Shown here one piece after another: positions 1 to 6,729 of a DNA stretch of 24,342 nucleotides. The position numbers and the translations under genes were made by a program. Below the pieces are notes generated by a model. The model ran no database searches, had not been told where the DNA came from, and saw only the letters and a list, made by a program, of their open reading frames with translations. This DNA comes from Burkholderiales bacterium. GTDB lineage: Bacteria > Pseudomonadota > Gammaproteobacteria > Burkholderiales > Burkholderiaceae_C. Numbering within the stretch: the first letter of the stretch is position 1; the number at the start of each line of letters is the position of its first letter. The DNA is taken from assembly GCA_005793295.1 (NCBI GenBank), contig SXSX01000244.1, positions 1-24,342 on the forward strand, read 5' to 3'.

Positions 1-68
1 CGGGGCGGTTGCTCCTTCGGCGCTTCTAGGGCCTCTTTGCAGAGGTTGGGAAGTCTCTCCCGATGCCA

Positions 69-83
69 CTGGCAGATTGCCAG
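69..83. promoter_or_regulatory. Short perfect inverted repeat upstream of the EEP gene
   Basis: Bases 69-74 (CTGGCA) and 78-83 (TGCCAG) are perfect reverse complements around a 3-base centre. A weak sigma70-like pair, TTGCCA at 77-82 and TACTGT at 99-104 with a 16-base spacer, overlaps the right arm, so the repeat could be an operator or simply a small hairpin. The remainder of 1-211 shows no convincing gene. A second tiny hairpin, CCTCT/AGAGG around TTGC, sits at 32-45. Confidence 0.25.
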
Positions 84-211
84 TTATATTCGAGTGATTA
101 CTGTGTGATGCACAGATAAAAACTAGTCGCTATTGTGCCAGCAATTTTTTTCAATTTCATTTCTAAAACAACCGCTGCGGTTTTGCGATTCACTTGCGAA
201 GGCTTCCACGC

Positions 212-943
212 GTGACCCACACCGTTCGGGTGGTGACCTACAACATTCACAAAGGGGTCCAAGGCATGGGCCCAAGGAGACGCCTTGAGATTCACAATCT
301 GGGCCATGCGGTAGAGCAGCTCGACGCGGATGTGGTCTGTCTGCAAGAGGTTCGTAAGTTACATCGGCGGGAAGAAAAGTACTTCCGCTATTGGCCTGCG
401 ATGGGCCAAGCAGAATTTTTAGCGCCAGAAGGGTATGCCGCGGTTTATCAAACCAATGCAGTAACCCGGCACGGCGAACATGGAAACGCGATGTTGTCGC
501 GCTGGCCGGTTCTGACGCACCAACATGAAGACATGTCTGACCACCGGTTTGAACAGCGAGGCCTGTTGCACTCCGAAGTTTTGATCCATGGCCAAAGTGT
601 CCATGTGCTGGTGGTCCATCTGGGGCTCATCCGTTCCAGCCGAATTCGCCAATTGGCGCAGCTGTGCCGTTTTATTGCGCGTGAAATTCCATCCGATGCT
701 CCATTGCTTGTGGCTGGCGACTTTAATGATTGGAGCAGCAGAGTTCAATCCCAGTTTCATGCCGCAGGTTTGCTGGCTTTTAAAGGCGTTCGAGTGGCTA
801 CATTCCCCGCGCGCTTGCCTTTGGTGCAACTGGATCATGTGTTTGCGCGGGGCTTGCGACCTGTGCGCTTGGATGTTCCTAAGGGTGCGATTTGGGCGCA
901 GATGTCAGACCATCTTCCCTTGATCGCGGAGTTCGCGTTATGA
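212..943 (+). CDS. Endonuclease/exonuclease/phosphatase (EEP) family protein
   Basis: This 243-residue protein belongs to the DNase I-like EEP superfamily of metal-dependent phosphodiesterases. Visible motifs are the N-terminal strand VVTYNIHKG, the metal-binding glutamate in CLQEVR, GDFNDW in the second half and SDHLPL near the C-terminus, which carries the catalytic His. The GTG at 212 is chosen because GAAGG lies 9 bases upstream; an in-frame TTG at 194 has no ribosome-binding site. The stop overlaps the start of the cardiolipin synthase gene (ATGA), so the two are probably translationally coupled. In E. coli the EEP protein YbhP is encoded beside clsB, and this pair looks like the same association without ybhN. 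The substrate cannot be read from sequence; a phospholipid-related phosphodiester is a guess from context. Confidence 0.85.
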   Translation: MTHTVRVVTYNIHKGVQGMGPRRRLEIHNLGHAVEQLDADVVCLQEVRKLHRREEKYFRYWPAMGQAEFLAPEGYAAVYQTNAVTRHGEHGNAMLSRWPVLTHQHEDMSDHRFEQRGLLHSEVLIHGQSVHVLVVHLGLIRSSRIRQLAQLCRFIAREIPSDAPLLVAGDFNDWSSRVQSQFHAAGLLAFKGVRVATFPARLPLVQLDHVFARGLRPVRLDVPKGAIWAQMSDHLPLIAEFAL

Positions 944-2169
944 AGACGGCGCATTTATCTCCTGGTCACGCGGTGCGCTTGTTGCCTGGAGGTGCCGATT
1001 TTTTTCCTTCTTTGATTGAGACGATCGACACCAGTCAAACTGAAGTACGTTTAGAAACCTATATTTTTAATTTCGATGCCACCGGCGAGTCTGTGGCATA
1101 TGCCCTGATTCGCGCTGCGCAAAGAGGCGTGTCGGTCATGGTGATGGTGGACGGTATTGGAACTCCGCCTTTGGCTGATCTGTGGGAGAAGCGTTTTGAC
1201 GCCGCACGGGTTCAGTGGCACCGGTTTTTGCCCTTGGGCTGGTTGGGGGTGGTGCTGCCCTTGCGCTGGCGTCGCTTGCATCGTAAGTTGTGCGTGGTGG
1301 ATGGCCTCCATGCTTTTTGTGGCGGCATTAACGTCATTGATGACTGCATCGACCTGAACTATGGAGCGCTCAGCAGTCCGCGCTTTGACTTTGCCGTGAA
1401 AGTCACAGGACCGCTGGTAAAAGAGGTGCACAGCACACTGGAGCAATTTTGGCGGCACGTCAAACTGGGCCAACAGATGGAGCGCTTGCAGTGGAAACTG
1501 TTGGGCCATACTTTTAAACAAGCCTTAAACCAAAAAGCCCTCAGCCAAAAAACCAACGCATCGCAAAACACGAAGGCAAAACGGGCGCACAGCGCCGTCT
1601 GGGCGGCATTAGTTTTACGCGACAACCTATTTCACCGCAGTAGCATAGAGCGCACCTACCGAAAAGCCATTGGCGAGGCGCGTGAAGAGGTGCTGATAGC
1701 CAGCGCCTACTTTTTGCCTGGCCGCAAATTGCGCCATGCGCTGATTCATGCGGCCCAAAGGGGAGTGCGCGTACGTTTACTTTTGCAAGGCCGCTATGAG
1801 TATTTCTTACAACTCCATGGCGCTCGCATGGTGTACAGCGCTTTACTTGAGGCTGGGGTTGAAATTTATGAATACACCGCAGGGTATCTGCACGCCAAAG
1901 TGGCCGTCGTTGATGGTCACTGGGCTACAGTGGGCTCCTCCAACCTCGACCCTTTAAGCATGTTGTTGGCCCAAGAAGCCAACGTCGTTGTCGAAGACGT
2001 GGCGTTTGCCCAAGCCCTTCAAGCAAGCATTTTGCTCGCCTTAAATCAACAATCGCTTCGTGTCGATCCAGAGGGCTATAAAAACCGAGCCTGGCATGCG
2101 CGATTTTTAGATCTTTTGGCCTTGGGCTTGGTGCGATCAGTCTTGTTTTTGACGGGCTCTCGCTATTGA
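940..2169 (+). CDS. clsB: Cardiolipin synthase ClsB / phospholipase D-like protein
   Basis: This 409-residue member of the phospholipase D superfamily has two HKD motifs: H114-x-K116-x4-D121 in the N-terminal half and H318-x-K320-x4-D325 in the C-terminal half. GSSNLD follows the second motif, as is typical. Enzymes of this type join phosphatidylglycerol with another phospholipid at the inner membrane to make cardiolipin. No strong N-terminal membrane segments are present, which fits ClsB rather than ClsA. The ATG at 940 is preferred over the upstream in-frame ATG at 892 because the protein family starts near here and the ATG overlaps the stop of the EEP gene. A Lys/Gln/Ala/Asn-rich stretch (about residues 190-220) forms a linker between the two catalytic halves. 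Confidence 0.88.
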   Translation: MKTAHLSPGHAVRLLPGGADFFPSLIETIDTSQTEVRLETYIFNFDATGESVAYALIRAAQRGVSVMVMVDGIGTPPLADLWEKRFDAARVQWHRFLPLGWLGVVLPLRWRRLHRKLCVVDGLHAFCGGINVIDDCIDLNYGALSSPRFDFAVKVTGPLVKEVHSTLEQFWRHVKLGQQMERLQWKLLGHTFKQALNQKALSQKTNASQNTKAKRAHSAVWAALVLRDNLFHRSSIERTYRKAIGEAREEVLIASAYFLPGRKLRHALIHAAQRGVRVRLLLQGRYEYFLQLHGARMVYSALLEAGVEIYEYTAGYLHAKVAVVDGHWATVGSSNLDPLSMLLAQEANVVVEDVAFAQALQASILLALNQQSLRVDPEGYKNRAWHARFLDLLALGLVRSVLFLTGSRY

Positions 2170-2219
2170 AACGGGTACTTGGTCGCCAGTCAGGACAATT
2201 GGCAACTGGTAAACCATGG

Positions 2220-2260
2220 TTTTGCAAAGGCTGGTACCATTCTTTGGTCATTTTGCAAAA
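2220..2260. promoter_or_regulatory. Twin TTTGCAAA palindromes upstream of folE
   Basis: The perfect 8-base palindrome TTTGCAAA occurs at 2221-2228 and again at 2252-2259, where it extends to the 10-base palindrome TTTTGCAAAA (2251-2260). The centres are 31 bases apart, close to three helical turns, so both would face the same side of the DNA. They lie in the 102-base gap before folE, within 52 bases of its ATG. ACCATGGT at 2213-2220 is a further small palindrome. A paired operator is plausible but not proven; no clear -35/-10 pair was found. Confidence 0.35.
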
Positions 2261-2271
2261 TTAATTAATTC

Positions 2272-2973
2272 ATGAAATCAATCGACGACGACGCTGGAAC
2301 CCCTGTTTCCGTCAAGATTCGCGAGCGCATCAATGCGGCCCGCAAGCGTTTTAACGCCAACGACAATATTTCTGAATTTATTCAGCCCGGCGAGTTAGAA
2401 ACTTTACTCGACGAAGTGGAAGAAAAAATGCGCGGTGTTTTGACGAGTTTGGTGATCGACACCGAGCGCGATCACAACACGGGAAACACCGCCCGACGCG
2501 TGGCCAAGATGTACCTCAACGAGGTCTTTCGCGGACGCTACGTCGCAGCGCCTGCGATTACTGAATTTCCCAACGCGGAACACCTCAACGAGCTCATGAT
2601 CGTCGGGCCAATTACCGTGCGCAGCGCTTGCAGCCACCATTTTTGCCCGGTGATCGGACAAATTTGGATTGGCGTTTTGCCCAACGAACACACCAACGTC
2701 ATCGGCTTGAGCAAATATGCGCGATTGGCGGAATGGGTGATGGGCCGGCCTCAAATTCAAGAAGAGGCGGTGGTTCAACTGGCTGATCTGATTCAAGAAA
2801 AAACCCAACCCGATGGCTTGGCCATTGTGATGGAGGCAAGCCACTACTGCATGTCTTGGCGTGGCGTGAAAGACATGGACAGCAAAATGATCAACTCGGT
2901 CATGCGTGGCGTCTTTCTAAAAGATCCCAACTTGCGCCGCGAATTTTTGTCCCTCATTCCTAAGAAAGGCTGA
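2272..2973 (+). CDS. folE: GTP cyclohydrolase I
   Basis: This 233-residue protein should convert GTP to 7,8-dihydroneopterin triphosphate, the first step to folate or biopterin. By alignment in my head with E. coli FolE, the zinc ligands correspond to C120, H123 and C193. Other active-site residues appear conserved: H122, S147, R151, Q163-E164, H191 and R197. The zinc motif is CSHHFCP rather than the usual CEHH, which marks a divergent subfamily. No Shine-Dalgarno sequence is visible before the ATG at 2272; the leader is AT-rich (TTAATTAATTC). A BLUF photoreceptor gene begins 4 bases after the stop, so the pair is almost certainly co-transcribed. Twin palindromes upstream are candidate control sites. 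Confidence 0.92.
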   Translation: MKSIDDDAGTPVSVKIRERINAARKRFNANDNISEFIQPGELETLLDEVEEKMRGVLTSLVIDTERDHNTGNTARRVAKMYLNEVFRGRYVAAPAITEFPNAEHLNELMIVGPITVRSACSHHFCPVIGQIWIGVLPNEHTNVIGLSKYARLAEWVMGRPQIQEEAVVQLADLIQEKTQPDGLAIVMEASHYCMSWRGVKDMDSKMINSVMRGVFLKDPNLRREFLSLIPKKG

Positions 2974-2977
2974 CCCT

Positions 2978-3400
2978 ATGTTGGTTCGACTGCTTTACGC
3001 CAGCCGCGCGATTGACCCTGCTTCTGCGGCTATTGATGACATCTTGCTCCAATCGCGTCAGGGCAATCCCAGCTCCGGCATCACTGGAATCTTGTGCTAC
3101 GGCGGCGGAATTTTTCTGCAAGCGATTGAAGGTGGACGCAACGCGGTAAGCGAGCTTTACAGTCACATCCAGCGCGACCCGCGCCACAAGGACGTGGTGC
3201 TTTTGCATTACGAAGAAATCTCGGAGCGGCGTTTTAGCGGCTGGACCATGGGCCAAGTCAATATGTCCAAAATCAATGCCAGCATTTTGCTGAAATATGC
3301 AGAAAAGCCAGAGCTCGACCCTTACAGCGTTTCGGGCAAAGTCTCTTTGGCCCTGCTTGAAGAACTGATGGCCACCGCCTCCATCATCGGACGCGCCTAA
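2978..3400 (+). CDS. Short BLUF-domain blue-light sensor
   Basis: This 140-residue protein consists of a BLUF (FAD-binding blue-light) domain at about residues 1-95 plus a 45-residue helical tail. The residues of the photocycle hydrogen-bond network are all in place: Y7, N30, Q48, W89 and M91, spaced as in Slr1694/PixD. Family motifs include RLLYASRA, SGITGIL, GIFLQAIEG and DPRHKDV. No output domain is fused, so it should signal by binding a partner, as PixD-type proteins do. The start lies 4 bases after folE, implying one transcript. No EAL, PixE-like or MerR-type partner is encoded nearby, so the partner is unknown; the neighbouring cyclohydrolase is a speculative candidate. Confidence 0.92.
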   Translation: MLVRLLYASRAIDPASAAIDDILLQSRQGNPSSGITGILCYGGGIFLQAIEGGRNAVSELYSHIQRDPRHKDVVLLHYEEISERRFSGWTMGQVNMSKINASILLKYAEKPELDPYSVSGKVSLALLEELMATASIIGRA

Positions 3401-3407
3401 ATCCAAC

Positions 3408-3428
3408 GGCTCCTCTAGGGGCTTTTTT
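3408..3428 (+). terminator. Weak intrinsic terminator or RBS hairpin after the BLUF gene
   Basis: GGCTCC (3408-3413) can pair with GGGGCT (3418-3423), with two G-T pairs, around the loop TCTA, and is followed by six T's. This fits a weak rho-independent terminator for the folE-BLUF unit. However, the right arm contains the GGGG that would act as ribosome-binding site for the permease starting at 3432, so the hairpin could instead modulate its translation. Confidence 0.45.
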
Positions 3429-3431
3429 CTC

Positions 3432-4313
3432 ATGCCTTTGAGTGCGCTAGCGCTTGTCGTTTTGGCAGGCTTCATCCACGCCAGCTGGAACATTGCAGCT
3501 AAAAAAGCCGATGGCGATGTGCGCTTTGTGGCCTTTACCGCGCTGGTCCTGATGGTGTTCTGGGCCCCGGTAGGGTTGTGGGTGGGCTGGCAGCAGGTGC
3601 CTCTTTGGGGCGCCATCGAGTGGGCTTTGGTTTTGGCCAGTGCCTTGATTCACGTGGGCTACTTCACCGTTTTGCTGCGTGGCTATAGAAAGGCCGACCT
3701 CACGGTGGTCTATCCTTTGGCACGAGGTTCTGGGCCGCTTCTATCCTCGATGATTGCGATAGTTTTTCTCGGTGAGCAAATTTCAGCGCTGGGCTTAGTG
3801 GGAATTCTTGGCGTGGTTTGTGGCGTATTTCTGATCGCCGGTGGGCCGAGCTTGTGGAAGGCTGCGCATGATCCGCAGCAACAAGCCCGCGTGCGTACAG
3901 GCATTTTTTATGGCGCTAGCACCGGCTTATTTATCGCCAGTTACACCGTGATCGACGGTTACGCCGTCAAGGTGGCGCTCATGTCTCCGATCTTGGTCGA
4001 CTATGTTGGCAACCTTTTGCGCCTAGTGTTTTTAGTGCCGACCTTGCTGCGTGAACGCCCCGTGGTGGCGCAGATGTGGCGAAAACAGCGCCGTTATGCG
4101 TTGATCGTTGGCATTTTTAGTCCCGTTTCCTATGTGTTGGTACTGTATGCGATGCAAGTCGCACCTTTATCGCATGTGGCGCCCGCCCGCGAAGTGTCGA
4201 TGTTGTTTGCTGCTCTGTTAGGCGGCCACCTACTGGGGGAAAAAGACAGAGGCCCGCGTATTTTGGGTGCGGCATTGATTGCAATGGGCGTGATGGCTTT
4301 GGGTTTGGGCTGA
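3432..4313 (+). CDS. EamA/DMT-family permease
   Basis: This 293-residue integral inner-membrane protein has about ten hydrophobic segments arranged as two EamA repeats. The first repeat begins LSALALVVLAGFIHASWNIAAKKA, and the motif VVYPLARGSGPLL closes its helix-rich half; the second starts near residue 160 (GIFYGASTGLFIASY). Drug/metabolite transporters of this type export amino acids, nucleobases or other small metabolites; the substrate cannot be inferred here. GGGG about 10 bases upstream of the ATG is the only candidate ribosome-binding site. The DUF429 gene starts one base after the stop, so the two are coupled. Confidence 0.85.
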   Translation: MPLSALALVVLAGFIHASWNIAAKKADGDVRFVAFTALVLMVFWAPVGLWVGWQQVPLWGAIEWALVLASALIHVGYFTVLLRGYRKADLTVVYPLARGSGPLLSSMIAIVFLGEQISALGLVGILGVVCGVFLIAGGPSLWKAAHDPQQQARVRTGIFYGASTGLFIASYTVIDGYAVKVALMSPILVDYVGNLLRLVFLVPTLLRERPVVAQMWRKQRRYALIVGIFSPVSYVLVLYAMQVAPLSHVAPAREVSMLFAALLGGHLLGEKDRGPRILGAALIAMGVMALGLG

Positions 4314-4314
4314 C

Positions 4315-5139
4315 ATGAACATCCCGTTATTACTAGGTTGTGATTTTTCGAGCAGCCCCAGCAAACGCAAAAATATCGTCTTGGCCTGGGGTGCATCCGA
4401 CGGCCAGCGGGTGCAAGTGCAGCGTCTTGAACGTCTCGCGAGCCTGACTGATTTTTTAACGGCCTTGCAAGAGGAAGCTGCGTGGATAGGCGGTTTTGAT
4501 TTGCCGTTTGGGTTGCCGCGTGAACTGGTCGAAACGCTGGGTTGGCCCACCGACTGGGCCGCCTGTATGGACCACTACGCGTCGCTTTCTCGCGCTGACA
4601 TTCGCGCCCAGTTTGCTGCCTTTTGTAACGCCCGCCCGGTGGGCTCCAAGTTTGCCCATCGCGTAACCGATGGGCCCGCAGGCTCAAGTTCGTCTATGAA
4701 ATGGGTCAACCCACCGGTCGCGTACATGCTGCATGCCGGTGTGCCCCTCCTGCGACAAGCCGGCGCATATTTTCCGGGCTTGCAGTCGCCTCAACCGAAT
4801 GCAACTCGAATTGCCTTAGAGGCCTATCCGGGAATGTTGGCGCGAAAGGTCTTGGGCGCTCGCAGTTACAAAAACGACGACAAGGCTAAGCAAACGCCCG
4901 AGCGGTTGATTGCACGCAAAGACTTGGTGAACGCCTTGGAGCTGGGGCAGTGTGGACTGAGTCTGCGTTTAAAACTCAGCCACGCCCAGCGCGACGCTTT
5001 GTTTGAAGACGCCTCGGGCGACGCGCTAGACGCGGTGCTCTGCCTCATGCAAGCGGCCTGGGCTCAAAAGCAAGGACCGGCTTTGTACGGATGTCCGCCA
5101 GCCATCGATTCGCTTGAAGGCTGGATTATTGGCGCATAG
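4315..5139 (+). CDS. DUF429 domain-containing protein
   Basis: This 274-residue soluble protein matches the DUF429 family. It opens with a strand bearing an acidic residue (LLGCDFSSS), followed by IGGFDLPFG and later ALEAYPG, then a basic stretch with KNDDKAKQTPERL and a C-terminal GDALDAVLCLMQAAWA containing an acidic helix. Conserved acidic positions at strand ends fit the RNase H-like fold often proposed for DUF429, but no activity is established that I know of. The ATG sits one base after the permease stop, so expression is coupled to the permease. Function unknown. Confidence 0.78.
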   Translation: MNIPLLLGCDFSSSPSKRKNIVLAWGASDGQRVQVQRLERLASLTDFLTALQEEAAWIGGFDLPFGLPRELVETLGWPTDWAACMDHYASLSRADIRAQFAAFCNARPVGSKFAHRVTDGPAGSSSSMKWVNPPVAYMLHAGVPLLRQAGAYFPGLQSPQPNATRIALEAYPGMLARKVLGARSYKNDDKAKQTPERLIARKDLVNALELGQCGLSLRLKLSHAQRDALFEDASGDALDAVLCLMQAAWAQKQGPALYGCPPAIDSLEGWIIGA

Positions 5140-5226
5140 GGGAAAATCGCACACCGTTCTGGGTGTATAACCACCTTAACCCCTCATTAACAAGCGCAAG
5201 GGGAGCGCAAAAAACAAGGAAAAAAC

Positions 5227-5937
5227 ATGGGTGCGCAGTGGAAAGCAAAAGGCAAAGAATTAGCCGCCAACGCCAAAGGCCGGGCCTTTGGAAAATTAGC
5301 CAAAGACATCATGATCGCGGCCCGCAATGGTGCAGACCCGGCATCGAACGCGCGGCTGCGTTTGGTGGTGGAGCAGGCCAGAAAAATCTCCATGCCCAAA
5401 GACACCTTAGACCGTGCCATCAAAAAGGGGGCGGGGTTGACCGGAGAATCGGTCAGTTTTGAACACGTGATTTACGAGGGTTTTGCACCCCACCAGGTTC
5501 CGGTGATGGTGGAGTGTCTGACCGACAACGTCAACCGCACGGCGCCTGAGATGCGGGTGTTGTTTCGCAAAGGACAACTCGGAACTTCGGGCTCTGTGGC
5601 CTGGGACTTTGACCACGTGGGCATGATCGAAGCCGAGCCTGCGGACAAAGGCATTGACCCGGAGCTTGCAGCCATCGAAGCCGGCGCCCAAGACTTTGAG
5701 CCCGCAGAAGAAGGCGCGACGTTGTTTCTGACCGACCCCGCAGACTTGGATTTGGTCAGCCGCGCTTTGCCTGCGCATGGGTTTACGGTGCTATCTGCCA
5801 AGTTGGGCTACAAGCCTAAAAACCCGGTGGACCCTGCCAACCTCAGCGCTGAACACTTAGAGGAGGTAGAAGCCTTTCTCGCAGCGATCGACGCCAATGA
5901 CGATGTGCAGAATGTGTTTGTGGGGCTGGCGGGTTAG
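5227..5937 (+). CDS. YebC/YeeN (TACO1)-family protein
   Basis: This 236-residue protein has the three-domain YebC architecture. The N-terminal basic region includes GRAFGKLAKDIMIAARNGADP, followed by KDTLDRAIKKG and YEGFAP, with the acidic central and C-terminal domains after that. Members were annotated as DNA-binding regulators; more recent work on the YebC/TACO1 family points to ribosome binding and relief of stalling at proline-rich stretches. The N-terminus reads MGAQWKAKGKE rather than the MAGHSKWANIKHRK of canonical YebC, closer to the YeeN-type paralogue. AAGGA lies 8 bases before the ATG. A TATAAC at 5166-5171 could be a -10 element, without a good -35. The gene converges on moeB with 20 bases between the stops. 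Confidence 0.88.
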   Translation: MGAQWKAKGKELAANAKGRAFGKLAKDIMIAARNGADPASNARLRLVVEQARKISMPKDTLDRAIKKGAGLTGESVSFEHVIYEGFAPHQVPVMVECLTDNVNRTAPEMRVLFRKGQLGTSGSVAWDFDHVGMIEAEPADKGIDPELAAIEAGAQDFEPAEEGATLFLTDPADLDLVSRALPAHGFTVLSAKLGYKPKNPVDPANLSAEHLEEVEAFLAAIDANDDVQNVFVGLAG

Positions 5938-5957
5938 CGGGTTATTGAATTAGTGAT

Positions 5958-6722
5958 TTAGTGAGTACTGCACACTAAGCAAGCCGCTTTGCGCGGCATG
6001 CGCACTTGGGTCCATTCCATGCTGCGGCCGTCGAGCATTAAAAGTCGACCGGTAAGCGCTTGGCCTATGGAGGCGAGGATTTTCAAAGCCTCAGCCGCTT
6101 GCATGGCGCCTATGATTCCTACCAAAGGCGCGAAAACACCCATCGTTGCGCAGCGGGTTTCTTCGGGCGTGTGATCAGGCGGGAAAACGCAGGCATAGCA
6201 GGGTGAAGAAGGATCGCGCGGGTCGTACACCGTGATCTGGCCGTCCATCTGAATTGCCGCGCCCGAGACCAAGGGTTTGCGGTGTTTAACGCACGCCGCG
6301 TTGACCGCTTGGCGGGTTGCGAAATTGTCGCAACAGTCTAAAACCACATCGGCCTGCGCCACCAAGGTGTCAAGTAAAGCAGCGTCAGCGCGGACCGCAA
6401 GCGCGTTGACTTGCACATGCGGGTTCAGGGCTAACAAGGTTTCTTTGGCAGACGCGACTTTGGGTTGGCCTACGTTGGCAGTGGTGTGGGCAATTTGGCG
6501 CTGCAAGTTGGTGAGCTCAACGCTGTCGTCGTCAACCAAAGTGATTTGGCCGATTCCAGCACAGGCCAGGTACATCGCTGCGGGTGAACCCAAACCGCCG
6601 GCACCAATGATGAGCGCATGGCCTTGCAGAATTCGGGTTTGGCCTTCAAAGCCAATATCTTCCAACAAGATATGGCGGGAATAGCGCAGCAGTTCCTCGT
6701 CTTGCATGCTGCGCTCGGTCAT
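5958..6722 (-). CDS. moeB: MoeB/ThiF-family E1-like adenylyltransferase
   Basis: This 254-residue enzyme adenylates the C-terminal Gly-Gly of a small sulfur-carrier protein (MoaD or ThiS), for molybdopterin or thiamine synthesis. The nucleotide-binding loop GAGGLGS lies at about residues 40-46. DDDSVELTNLQRQ follows, then the CDNFATRQAVN motif. The structural zinc site is C175-x2-C178 and C248-x2-C251, and a Cys at 191 sits in the TRCATMGVFAPLVG loop. There is no C-terminal rhodanese domain, so sulfur must come from another protein. The gene starts 7 bases after the ctpA stop and forms the last gene of gpmA-ctpA-moeB. An alternative ATG lies at 6707. MoeB and ThiF cannot be separated by sequence reading alone. 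Confidence 0.88.
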   Translation of the reverse strand: MTERSMQDEELLRYSRHILLEDIGFEGQTRILQGHALIIGAGGLGSPAAMYLACAGIGQITLVDDDSVELTNLQRQIAHTTANVGQPKVASAKETLLALNPHVQVNALAVRADAALLDTLVAQADVVLDCCDNFATRQAVNAACVKHRKPLVSGAAIQMDGQITVYDPRDPSSPCYACVFPPDHTPEETRCATMGVFAPLVGIIGAMQAAEALKILASIGQALTGRLLMLDGRSMEWTQVRMPRKAACLVCSTH

Positions 6723-6729
6723 CCCCTTC

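Noticed and set aside
1..60. Possible structured RNA or tail of a preceding gene at the window edge
   Set aside because: Short hairpins are visible, but nothing matches a known RNA family or a recognisable protein end.
892..939. Upstream ATG at 892 for the cardiolipin synthase
   Set aside because: It lies inside the EEP gene with no ribosome-binding site; the overlapping ATG at 940 fits the family start.
5163..5462. Plus-strand open frame of 99 codons overlapping the start of the YebC-type gene
   Set aside because: An out-of-frame shadow; its composition does not resemble a protein and the YebC frame is clearly the coding one.
5938..5957. Direct repeat TTAGTGA in the yebC-moeB gap as a terminator or regulatory site
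   Set aside because: Only 7 bases repeated twice, with no inverted symmetry or T-run.
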